A DNA stretch of 14,419 bases from Baffinella frigidus (taxonomy: Eukaryota; Cryptophyceae; Cryptomonadales; Baffinellaceae): positions 241,458 to 255,876 of the forward strand of contig MU646517.1 in assembly GCA_026770585.1 (NCBI GenBank). Direction: 5' to 3'. The notes under the pieces were generated by a model. The model had not been told where the DNA came from. It did not search any database and worked only from the letters and a program-made list of their open reading frames with translations. Positions 6,347-12,747 of this stretch are shown here, one piece after another; within the stretch, counting starts at the first letter, position 1; each line of letters opens with the position of its first letter. The position numbers and the translations under genes are program-made.

Positions 6347-6875
6347 AAATAGACTGAGACTGAGCTAGGTAATGTCAAAATCAATCGGAAATCGATCGTT
6401 GAAGGAGGGCTTATTTGGACGCGACTCGGTACAAAACTTACAGTAGATGGCTCTACAACCCGTCCCGTTTAAAACCATGATTATAATGTTGTGTACCAGC
6501 GTCGCGTCCAAATATGTCCACCCCACGCCAGGTCAGAAGGCGACATTTGAACGTTTTTTCATTTTACTACACGATCCAGAAGTAAAGTTGATTGAACCCG
6601 AGAAACATGCCAAAAGTGTTGGGAATTGGAGCTGTTTGCTTGGCGGAGTTTTAAAAATATGTACCACAATAAGCCATCTAAACACTTTTAGCGCGAACGA
6701 GTGTGTGTGGAAAAGGAACTTGTGCCCTGGCGCGTTTCAACGTTGGCGTTCGGAACGACAGGTGTGGGGCATTATGTCTTTAAAACTCAAGAGGTTTACA
6801 AGTGTTTTACCAGTACCTTGTTTAAAAATATGTACCATAAAGACGTTCTAAATTGTACCGATGTTGCCGGATAAG

Positions 6876-7051
6876 GTGCTGCGATCGGACTTGAAAGCAA
6901 ACGTGGTTCTGACCCTTATGAAATTTGTTGACGAACCTAATCAACCTGTGCACCAACTTCTATGACAATTGGACGTTTTCATGAACATTGAACATGTTGC
7001 CGGATTAGGTGCTGCGGGCAGACTTCATGGCAGAAGTAGAGAGCAGGGGTC
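6876..7051 (+). pseudogene. two decoys of exon 7 start
   Basis: At 6876-6911 the copy reads VLRSDLKANVVL after an aag end that no longer resembles the acceptor. At 7009-7051 it reads VLRADFMAEVESRG after ttag and then reaches a stop. Both are preceded by atgttgccgga, so they are copies of the same intron end. Both are upstream of the intact exon. Confidence 0.7.
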
Positions 7052-7062
7052 CTCAAAAGTGA

Positions 7063-7205
7063 AGGTACGTACGTCCACTTTTGCCAGAGTACGTACGTAC
7101 GGCCACTTCTACGTTCGTACGGCCACTTTTACCAACGTACGTGCGGCCACTTTTGCCAAGTGAACGTACGTACGGCCACTTTTGACGTACGGTCACTTTT
7201 GGCAG
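7063..7205 (+). repeat. array of gtacggccactttt units, upstream of exon 7
   Basis: About six copies of a 14-base motif (gtacggccactttt, with variants) separated by short acgtac runs. They end at the acceptor ttttggcag of exon 7. The reverse complement of the same motif is arrayed just after the exon. Confidence 0.85.
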
Positions 7206-7276
7206 GTGCTGCGCGCCGATTTCATCGCGGAAGTGGAGAGCAGGGGTGTTCTCGAGATGGTCGATGAGCATACGGG
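7206..7276 (+). CDS. exon 7: second half of EF-hand 2 and following helix
   Basis: Acceptor ggcag ends at 7205; donor gg|gtaacc at 7277; phase 0 in, phase 2 out. Reads VLRADFIAEVESRG then VLEMVDEHT plus two bases. V-L-R-A-D completes the 12-residue loop begun in exon 6 (D1, G6, V8, D12), followed by helix FIAEVESR. Position 12 is Asp rather than Glu, which is allowed in some EF-hands and often alters metal preference. Complementary repeat arrays flank this exon on both sides. Confidence 0.75.
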
Positions 7277-7291
7277 GTAACCCCTCAACCC

Positions 7292-7376
7292 CAAAGTGGC
7301 CGTACGTTCACAAAAGTGGCCGTGCGTTCACAAAAGTGGCTGTACCTTCACAAAAGTGGCCTTACGTACATTCACT
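7292..7376 (-). repeat. inverted array complementary to 7063-7205
   Basis: Four copies of aaaagtggccgtacg with variants, that is, the reverse complement of the array upstream of exon 7. RNA from the two introns could pair around the 71-base exon. Confidence 0.85.
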
Positions 7377-7387
7377 TTTGAAGACCC

Positions 7388-7437
7388 GCGAAAGTGGAGA
7401 GCAGGGGCGTGCTCGAGATGGTCGATGAGCATTCGGG
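7388..7437 (+). pseudogene. decoy of exon 7 end with donor
   Basis: Reads AKVESRGVLEMVDEHS plus two bases before gtaaccc, the same phase and donor as the intact exon, with Ser for Thr. It has no acceptor and continues into heptamer repeat as the real intron does. Confidence 0.75.
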
Positions 7438-7672
7438 GTAACCCCTCAACTCCAAACTCCAAACCCTAAACTCCAAATACTAAACATTTAACCATAACTC
7501 CTAAACCCTGAACCCCAAACCCCAAACTCCAAACTCTAAACCCTAAACCCTAAATCCTAAACCCCCAACCCCAAACCCCTAACCCCTAACCCCAAACCCC
7601 AAACTCCACACCCCAAACCCCAAACCCTAAACCCCAAACCCTACCCCCTAAACTCCAAACCTAAACCCAACA
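7438..7672 (+). repeat. mixed CCCTAAA/CCCCAAA/CTCCAAA array
   Basis: More than 30 degenerate heptamers on the coding strand, leading directly into an aacag acceptor at 7669-7673 for the exon 8 decoy. Confidence 0.85.
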
Positions 7673-7673
7673 G

Positions 7674-7731
7674 GAAAGCGGTGTATCACAGGCGGGAGCA
7701 CTACGTCGAGGCATTGCACTTCCTCCTTTTC
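7674..7731 (+). pseudogene. decoy of exon 8 start with acceptor
   Basis: One base then KAVYHRREHYVEALHFL, identical in protein to the start of exon 8, before diverging. Upstream of the intact exon. Confidence 0.75.
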
Positions 7732-7893
7732 TAAAAATGTCTTCAGAGTAAGAAAAAAAATCATAAAACAGAGATAAACAAATAAGACGCAATGAAACGT
7801 TTTGTTCCGTCGAAAATGTTTAAAAAGTTTTTAAACGCATTTTTAACGCAACCCCTCAACCCTTACCCCAAATCCCAAACCCCAACCCAACAG

Positions 7894-7999
7894 CAAGGCG
7901 GTGTACCACAGGCGGGAGCACTATGTCGAGGCATTACACTTCTTGAAAGCGCGACCGTTCCACCTCCTGTACGCCACGGCCGACGGCGTCATCACCCTC
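7894..7999 (+). CDS. exon 8: linker helix and WD40-like strand
   Basis: Acceptor aacag ends at 7893; donor ctc|gtaaac at 8000; phase 2 in, phase 0 out; 35 codons. Reads KAVYHRREHYVEALHFLKAR then PFHLLYATADGVITL. The first half is probably helical and follows the EF-hands. LLYATADGVITLV (last residue from exon 9) has the strand-turn-strand look of a WD40 blade with a DG turn. It is the only copy holding both halves: one 5' fragment lies before it and two 3' fragments after it. Confidence 0.78.
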
Positions 8000-8076
8000 G
8001 TAAACCCTAAACCCTAAACCCTAAACCCTAAACCCTAAACCCTAAACCCCAAACCCTCACCCCCCCCAAACCTCTC
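8000..8076 (+). repeat. CCCTAAA array starting at the exon 8 donor
   Basis: The donor gtaaaccctaaaccctaaac is itself the start of the array, so the 5' splice site is made of telomere-type repeat. Confidence 0.9.
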
Positions 8077-8252
8077 ATCCTGAAACCCGGGTCAGACATT
8101 CCTTGTTTTAGAAAGGGTTTCTCCCAACGAAATTTACCACACAATTTGATCACACTGGTAAAATTAAAGCGTGTGTGTAGTAAAACGCGCATAGGCAGTC
8201 GATTTTACAGAAAGGGGAGAGCGTGGGAGAGGTTTCTCTTGGCGAGACAGCC

Positions 8253-8312
8253 TTCCTAAAAGCGCGCCCGTTCCACCTCCTCTACGCCACGGCCGACGGC
8301 GTCATCACCCTG
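8253..8312 (+). pseudogene. decoy 1 of exon 8 end with donor
   Basis: Reads FLKARPFHLLYATADGVITL, identical in protein to the last 20 residues of exon 8, before gtccta. A gacag just upstream could serve as an acceptor, but it would enter with two bases and change the phase. Confidence 0.75.
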
Positions 8313-8452
8313 GTCCTAGTCCCACCCCATAATACATTCCATTTCGCAACGTGTCCGTCTAAAAGATTTCTTGTAAAACCCCTGGCGTTTTAAACCCCTG
8401 AGATAAGCCCCTGAGAGCGAGTTAAGCTCAGAAATGGCTACACGCCCCAACA
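8308..8452 (+). repeat. dispersed intronic repeat, copy 2
   Basis: Starts at the donor of the decoy above and aligns with 3100-3232 through ttcgcaac, gtccgtctaaaag, gcgagttaag and gaaatggct. It ends where the next exon 8 decoy begins. Confidence 0.6.
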
Positions 8453-8463
8453 ATTCGAGCTCC

Positions 8464-8523
8464 TTCCTAAAAGCGCGCCCGTTCCACCTCCTCTACGCCA
8501 CGGCGGACGGCGTCATCGCCCTG
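8464..8523 (+). pseudogene. decoy 2 of exon 8 end with donor
   Basis: Reads FLKARPFHLLYATADGVIAL before gtgcgt; one residue differs from exon 8. No acceptor is seen. Confidence 0.75.
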
Positions 8524-8673
8524 GTGCGTTTCCAACTGATACAACTGGTCAAAATTGGAGCCATTCATGGTCAATTCCCTCAGGGTTCCTATTCCTCCAC
8601 CCAGGATTGTTGGGAGGGGTATTTCAAACGCTATTTTGGGGGAAATATTTTCAAAGTCATCTTTTTATATGAA

Positions 8674-8711
8674 AATGGCTCAAATGCCAGCCAATGGCTC
8701 AAATGCCAGCC
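8674..8711 (+). repeat. 19-bp tandem duplication
   Basis: aatggctcaaatgccagcc occurs twice head to tail without mismatch. Confidence 0.9.
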
Positions 8712-8915
8712 ACAAAATATCCCCATGAAGGTTCCTGCGTGGATCAGAACTCCGAAGTGGACTTACCGAGTTGGTTCCCGTCGTCCGGGGATCATGCCGC
8801 ACGCATGGGCATGGGCCCTGCCCTCTGAACCCTGTACAACCACGCGTTCGAATGGGCCTTTGTTCATGGCCCACCTCTTCACTTAGGGTGCAGGGTTCAG
8901 GACCCTACGTTCATG

Positions 8916-9052
8916 TCGAAACCAGAATCTGTCCCACGTGTATGCTATTTTAGTCCTTGGTCGTATGCCGAACATGGCATATCCACCCTAACATACCGCA
9001 AATCAAAGCCTGTCATAGCATTAAAGGTGGGACACATTCTGGTATGTTTCGA
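8916..9052. repeat. imperfect inverted-repeat element
   Basis: tcgaaaccagaatctgtccc at the left and gggacacattctggtatgtttcga at the right pair with a 4-base indel and a mismatch. Internal hairpin at about 8966-8981 (atgccgaacatggcat). Size and lack of coding content suggest a MITE-like insertion. Confidence 0.6.
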
Positions 9053-9067
9053 AGGTAAAGTGCTGCC

Positions 9068-9178
9068 CCAATCCCTAAACCCTAAACCCTAAACACTAAA
9101 CCCTAAACACTAAATACTAAACACTAAACCCTAAACACTAAATACTAAACCCTGAACCCTAAGCCCTAAACCCTAAGT
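9068..9178 (+). repeat. CCCTAAA/CACTAAA array
   Basis: Alternating ccctaaa and cactaaa units with a few atactaa, ending shortly before the exon 9 acceptor. Confidence 0.88.
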
Positions 9179-9191
9179 CGGCGTGCGGCAG

Positions 9192-9239
9192 GTGAACACA
9201 ATGTCCAACAAGACCATTTGGAGCATCGCCACTCTACAG
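9192..9239 (+). CDS. exon 9: WD40-like strand
   Basis: Acceptor ggcag ends at 9191; donor cag|gtctca at 9240; 16 codons VNTMSNKTIWSIATLQ, phase 0 in and out. Continues the blade of exon 8 (GVITL-VNTMSNKTIWSI). Chosen over the near-identical copy at 9663 because only this one has an AG acceptor. Confidence 0.68.
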
Positions 9240-9270
9240 GTCTCACCGCGTCACCTTGATCTCATCCGGA

Positions 9271-9423
9271 CGAGTATTTTCCGAAAATACGATTTTAAAA
9301 GTATTTTCAACGAAAATTACTACACAATGTGTCTGTGCTTTTAAAAATGGTCTCGTCCGTGTAGTAATTTTCGTTGCAAATCGGATCGGAGGTCCCCGAA
9401 ATCGTATTTTCGGAAAATACTCG
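9271..9423. repeat. 153-bp MITE-like element, 25-bp perfect terminal inverted repeats
   Basis: 9271-9295 (cgagtattttccgaaaatac plus gattt) is the exact reverse complement of 9399-9423. A second inner pair of 18 bp (9308-9325 and 9359-9376) is also perfect. Each terminus is itself palindromic around ttttccgaaaa. No coding content. No clear target duplication was identified. Confidence 0.85.
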
Positions 9424-9627
9424 CCGCGATTAGATCACAGCGACTTTATAACCCCCTCACGACTTTACAATCCTCTCACTTGACACGACCACAGCCGCTT
9501 TACACATCACAGCCACTTTACACGACCACAGTGACATGACACGGCCAGCATGCACGGCTGATAGGGTCTATTTCGCAAGGTGTCCACCTACAGGATTTCC
9601 GGTACAAACGTTGGTGTTTTAAACCCC

Positions 9628-9778
9628 AAAAGTACTATATGGCCCCAATGCCAAGCCAAATGGTGAACACAATGTCCAACAAGACGATTTGGAGCATCGC
9701 CACTCTGCAGGTCCAGGCCCGTCCCCCAATAGGGTATATCTCGGATTTGGCTTGGCATTGGAGCTGTTGCGTACTTTT
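9628..9778. repeat. inverted repeat enclosing the exon 9 copy
   Basis: Arms 9628-9661 and 9745-9778. The inner 17 bases (ccaatgccaagccaaat against atttggcttggcattgg) and outer 8 (aaaagtac/gtactttt) pair perfectly; the middle nine do not. The loop holds the duplicated exon. Confidence 0.8.
9663..9710 (+). pseudogene. complete copy of exon 9 without acceptor
   Basis: Codes the same 16 residues as exon 9 with two silent changes (gacgatt for gaccatt; ctg for cta) and keeps a donor (cag|gtccag). The preceding bases are caaatg instead of ggcag, so normal inclusion is not expected. Confidence 0.8.
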
Positions 9779-9908
9779 AGGGCTTATAATGCTGGGATTT
9801 TTACAGGTTGTTGTTTAGAGAGGGAGCTGATGATTCTTAAAACCCTTTCGCTGTGCATGTCCTCGCCTGGCGGTCTTCGGTGTTCGTCTTTGGGGCCGCT
9901 TCGTGATC

Positions 9909-10047
9909 CGTCCTCGTGACTTGTCCCCGTGACGTGTCCCCGTGACCAGTCCAAGTGACTCGACTCGACCGCGTGACTTTGTCCTCATGACTTGCCCTCG
10001 TGACTTCTCCCCATGACCCGTCCTCGTGACTGACCGCGTGACTTGCG
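9909..10047 (+). repeat. degenerate tandem repeat of tcctcgtgact type
   Basis: About ten units of 12-17 bases, each ending cgtgac or catgac (tccccgtgac, tcctcatgac, accgcgtgac). The array abuts the exon 10 acceptor region, again placing a local repeat at an intron 3' end. Confidence 0.8.
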
Positions 10048-10060
10048 TCGCGATGGGCAG

Positions 10061-10150
10061 GGGCGCGACAAGGGGGTGCGTCTGACGGTGATGATGGTGG
10101 ATGAGGACGAGACAGCCTTCTATGTCGGAGATACCCTCGGAGAGATCCAG
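10061..10150 (+). CDS. exon 10: WD40 blade
   Basis: Acceptor gggcag ends at 10060; donor cag|gtcggt at 10151; 30 codons, phase 0/0. Reads GRDKGVRLTVMMVDEDETAF then YVGDTLGEIQ. The pattern of hydrophobic strand, DEDE turn, AFYVGD strand, G-E-I-Q strand is the best single WD40 blade in the window. No decoy copy of this exon was found beyond a 12-base match (gagacagccttc) near 8244. The open frame continues past the donor to 10237, so a longer exon is possible. Confidence 0.75.
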
Positions 10151-10493
10151 GTCGGTGTTGTCACCTTGTCATGCCAGGGATCAATCGAAGATTTCAGAAC
10201 GCGACGTTTCGCTGAAAAGTGGTCAGATGCCACATAATTTCGGTGTGCGGGATTCATTTTTGGCGTGATTCTCTCCTCAAATGAGGGTGGTAAGGTTACG
10301 AGATTCCAAACGAACATAACCTGTGGTACTTGTGAGCAGCCTGCAGATTTGAGGCTCAAATCGCCAGGATCAACCTTAGGCAAATTCCCACTGGTGACCT
10401 GGCGGGGCCGAAGGATATTTCATCAGAACGTCCACCTGGAAAACCTCGATTCAGTCCAACGTGGTGGATCTCTGTTGCAAGTTCACAGAGTTT

Positions 10494-10648
10494 GTCCCTA
10501 GGAAAAGATTTGCAAAGCGGCTCTCTCCCGGTACATTAAAATAAAATCACCTCTTTAAACTGAAAATGGATCCAACCCCCTTTAAAAAATCGTCCTTTTA
10601 ACATATGTACCAGAGAAGAGCCGCTTTACAAATCTATTCTCAGGGAAC
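10494..10648. repeat. degenerate inverted-repeat element
   Basis: The left arm from gtccctaggaaaagatttgc through aaagcggctct and ggtacat pairs with the right arm ending aagagccgctttacaaatct, attctcagggaac. About 45 bases per arm with several mismatches, which suggests an old MITE-like insertion. Confidence 0.7.
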
Positions 10649-10668
10649 CACTAATAACGTGGATAAGG

Positions 10669-10706
10669 TGAGTTCGGGCTCCTAACATTTTAGGAGCCCG
10701 AACTCA
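10669..10706. repeat. hairpin, 17-bp perfect stem
   Basis: tgagttcgggctcctaa and ttaggagcccgaactca around catt. There is no T-run after it, so it is not read as a terminator. Confidence 0.85.
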
Positions 10707-10730
10707 GCCCGTGTCTCCCGCATCGGGCAT

Positions 10731-10804
10731 AGAGAGGGGGAGAGAGAGAGAGAGAGGGAGAGAGAGGGAGAGAGAGAGAGAGGGAGAGAGAAAGAGAGAG
10801 AAAG
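10731..10804 (+). repeat. GA-rich microsatellite
   Basis: About 74 bases made of gagaga and gggaga blocks on the plus strand. Serine/leucine-rich frames on the minus strand here are artefacts. Confidence 0.95.
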
Positions 10805-11027
10805 GCGCTCGGACACGGACAGGTTACATCGGTTGCAAGTTGCACAGGTTGCAAGTGGATAACGCGACTCCCATCGCAGGTGTTCGCAAGCGCGTCGCTC
10901 GGCGCAGACCCTTCCCGAAATGTGAGAACGCCCTGGACATCGTTGGAGCCATTCCGTTTGTTTTCGTGACATCGTTGGAGCCATTCCGTCTGTTCTCGGT
11001 TTGGTGGAGCCGTTCGTTGGCGGTGGA

Positions 11028-11115
11028 CCACTCGAGGCTGGAAGAGGGGGTATTTTAAATGTGGGGTTGTTAAATTTAGTACCAGGCACGGGCAGGCTTG
11101 GTCACGTAGCTCAAG
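11028..11115 (+). repeat. 88-bp dispersed repeat, copy 2
   Basis: Near-identical to 1362-1449 (differences such as gtgggg/gcgggg and ggcacgggcagg/gtcgcgggcatg). Here the end gtagctcaag continues into gaattcctcg, not into a palindrome. Confidence 0.85.
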
Positions 11116-11202
11116 GAATTCCTCGATTCGTTTACGTTGGAATCTTTCAGCCCTCGATGCGTTCCACACATTGGGCCTCGCAGACAATGGCTATCTAGTT
11201 TC

Positions 11203-11411
11203 CTAGAGCCAATCTGGTAGGACTTGGCCAGAGCGAAGTTCGAACTAGCGAGATGGCGAACTTCTAGATGGACTCTTCTGGACATGTAGTGTTTTAAATT
11301 CAAATTTTGCAGTACAAATCGGTGTTTACTAATAATTACGGTCCATCTAGAAGTTCGCAATCTCGCTAGTTCGAACTTCGCTCTGGCCAAGTCCTACCAG
11401 ATTGGCTCTAG
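11203..11411. mobile_element. 209-bp inverted-repeat element (MITE-like)
   Basis: Arms of 71 bases (11203-11273 and 11341-11411) match as reverse complements at all but one position, starting ctagagccaatctggtag. The 67-base centre is A/T-rich and non-coding. Near-identical arms imply recent insertion or ongoing repair between arms. The sequence agtacaaatcg appears in the centre (11311) and, as tagtacaaatcg, just after the element. No transposase is present, so it would be non-autonomous. The family is not identified. Confidence 0.75.
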
Positions 11412-11616
11412 TACAAATCGTATCCATTGCTGACAAATAACCGGAATTTGGACAAGAGTTCTCGTCGAAATCCACTTCGATGCGTACTGTGTGGGCGGTG
11501 TGGGCGGCCATTCAGTTGGGTTTCGTTTCTTCCCCTTCCTCTCTGCCGTTGAGACTCGAGTGAAAGCTGTGTCCGACGTGCCAGACTCTGGTGTGCTCCT
11601 GACGTTTGGTGGGAAC

Positions 11617-11749
11617 CAGTCAAGTCAACAGAAAACGCAAGTTGGTCAACTCCGGAAGGTGTTCTGACTTTTGGTGGAAGGTGTCCTGACGTTTGGTGGG
11701 AAACACCTTCCGGAGTCTGACTAACTTCCGTTTTCTGTTGACTTGACTG
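11617..11749. repeat. inverted repeat with gacgtttggtggga repeats
   Basis: Arms 11617-11663 and 11702-11749 share cagtcaagtcaacagaaaac and ctccggaaggtgtt as reverse complements, with a few mismatches and a one-base indel. The motif gacgtttggtggga occurs before the left arm (11601), in the loop (11667, variant) and against the right arm (11689). Confidence 0.8.
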
Positions 11750-11943
11750 ATTAACCGTTTGTTGTTGACTTGTCTGCGGTGTCTGATTAACTTGCGGTGT
11801 CTGATGCCGTCTTGCTCCCTTGCGTGTGTTGACCCCGGATTCCGTATCTTTAAGTTAATTGTCTTCAGGTAAGTTGACGTTTGATGAAAGGTTTGTAGTC
11901 CACCGTGTGGTGTCTGATGCCGCGTCCCCCCTTCTTGTCGCAG

Positions 11944-12039
11944 GACGCGAGCGTGCTCTCAGTGCACTCGCCGCCCTCTTCTCCGGGACGCAAGAAAATG
12001 CACCGAAACGGGACTCTTGAAGAGGAGAGAGTCGACGAG
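11944..12039 (+). CDS. exon 11: charged linker between WD40 blades
   Basis: Acceptor gtcgcag ends at 11943; donor gag|gtctcc at 12040; 32 codons, phase 0/0. Begins DASVLSVHSPPSSPGRKKMH and continues RNGTLEEERVDE. The Ser/Pro-rich basic stretch then acidic end looks like a disordered loop inserted between blades, with SP sites that could be phosphorylated. No copies nearby. Support comes from phase fit and third-position G/C bias; domain evidence is weak. Confidence 0.6.
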
Positions 12040-12747
12040 GTCTCCCTCAAACCCAAATCCCCAATCTCCGAACTCTACTATCGAACCCATGAGCCCCCCA
12101 GCTCCAATCCCATGAGCCCTCTAAGCCCCAATGTTCAAAACCGAATACCGAACCCATGAGCCCTCATCCCTGAACAATGCCTCCCCACCTCTGAAGGCTG
12201 GCTCTGGTGCACACCTTCCTGCAGGATCCACCTCCCCGTTCTGTCTCACTTAAACTGGTCTTCATCATTTGATGAGACCGGAAGTTGATTTTCCTGTTTG
12301 GGAGGCGACACGCGAGAGCAGAAAGATGCTCTAGAGAGTCACCTACCCAGAGTCATATATCACCGAGTATACAACAGTATACGGAGACAAATTCGTCAAC
12401 TTTTGGCGTGAAACCCGAGAAGACGATGCTAGAAAACCAGAGCTAACAGGTGATGCCTCTTGAACCCCAAACCCCAAACCCTAAACCCCAAACCCAAACC
12501 CCAACCCCAAACCCCGAACCCCAAACCCAAACCCCAACCCCCAAACCCAAACCCCAACCCCAAACCCCAAACCCCAAACCCCAAACCCCAAACCCCAAAC
12601 CCCAAACCCCGAACCCCAAACCCAAACCCCAACCCCCAAACCCAAACCCCAACCCCAAACCCCAAACCCCAAACCCCAAACCCTAAGCCCCAACCCCCAA
12701 AACCCAAACCCCAAACCCCAAACACTAACACCCACATGTTTCCGCAG
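12040..12747 (+). other. intron 11, with long CCCCAAA array
   Basis: The first part (12040-12180) has short degenerate repeats (cccatgagcc three times). 12180-12460 shows nothing recognisable apart from a weak hairpin at 12259-12281. 12464-12732 is heptamer array. Confidence 0.55.
12464..12732 (+). repeat. CCCCAAA array with higher-order units
   Basis: About 270 bases of accccaa with regular accccaaccccaaaccc and accccgaacccc interruptions, giving a visible repeat of roughly 100 bases (12500-12560 resembles 12605-12660). Both strands are open in several frames because of the composition; none is a gene. It is C-rich on the coding strand. Confidence 0.92.

Larger units (their letters stand above)
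5657..7205 (+). other. intron 6, with exon 6 end decoys, 26-bp array and exon 7 decoys
   Basis: Contains a 26-bp tandem array, exon 6 end decoys, 79-bp tandem units carrying the exon 6 end and donor, a hairpin (6324-6346), two exon 7 start decoys and a 14-bp type array next to exon 7. The stretch 6440-6870 is A/T-richer with scattered repeats (aaaatatgtacca at about 6655 and 6825) and shows no supportable gene. Confidence 0.6.
7277..7893 (+). other. intron 7, with inverted array, exon 7 end decoy and heptamers
   Basis: Holds the inverted array (7292-7376), a decoy exon 7 end (7388-7437), a long heptamer array (7438-7672), a decoy exon 8 start (7674-7731), an A/T-rich stretch (7732-7845) and a short heptamer run before the exon 8 acceptor. 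Confidence 0.6.
8000..9191 (+). other. intron 8, with exon 8 end decoys and inverted elements
   Basis: Opens with CCCTAAA repeats (8000-8076). It carries two decoys of the exon 8 end, a dispersed repeat copy, a 19-bp tandem doublet (8674-8711), an inverted-repeat element (8916-9052) and a heptamer array before the exon 9 acceptor. The stretch 8771-8850 resembles 2148-2196 (tgggccctg, ctct, tgtacaac). Confidence 0.55.
9240..10060 (+). other. intron 9, with inverted elements, exon 9 copy and 13-bp repeats
   Basis: Contains an inverted-repeat element (9271-9423), cgactttac-type short repeats (9435-9540), a third copy of the dispersed repeat (9568-9635), the exon 9 copy inside inverted arms, and gtgact-type tandem repeats (9909-10047). 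The open frame over 9689-9919 has no recognisable features. Confidence 0.55.
10151..11943 (+). other. intron 10, longest, rich in inverted repeats
   Basis: Carries in order a degenerate inverted repeat (10494-10648), a 17-bp hairpin (10669-10706), a GA-rich microsatellite, gttggagccattcc repeats (10941-10985), the second 88-bp repeat, a 209-bp inverted-repeat element, and another inverted repeat (11617-11749). From 11750 there are gtgtctgat repeats up to the exon 11 acceptor. No gene or exon decoy recognised in 10151-10490. Confidence 0.55.

Noticed and set aside
6447-6851. 134-codon open frame in intron 6
   Set aside because: No recognisable domain, A/T-rich composition unlike the exons here, and repeated intronic motifs inside it. 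It lies between exon decoys within a single intron.
8434-8886. 150-codon open frame including FLKARPFHLLYATADGV
   Set aside because: Only the first part (8464-8523) is homologous to exon 8; the rest is intron after the donor and shows a 19-bp tandem repeat.
10669-10706. Rho-independent terminator
   Set aside because: Strong stem but no following T-run, and the setting is eukaryotic.
10682-11187. Minus-strand frames rich in Ser-Leu-Ser-Leu
   Set aside because: Caused by the GA microsatellite at 10731-10804 and the adjacent hairpin.
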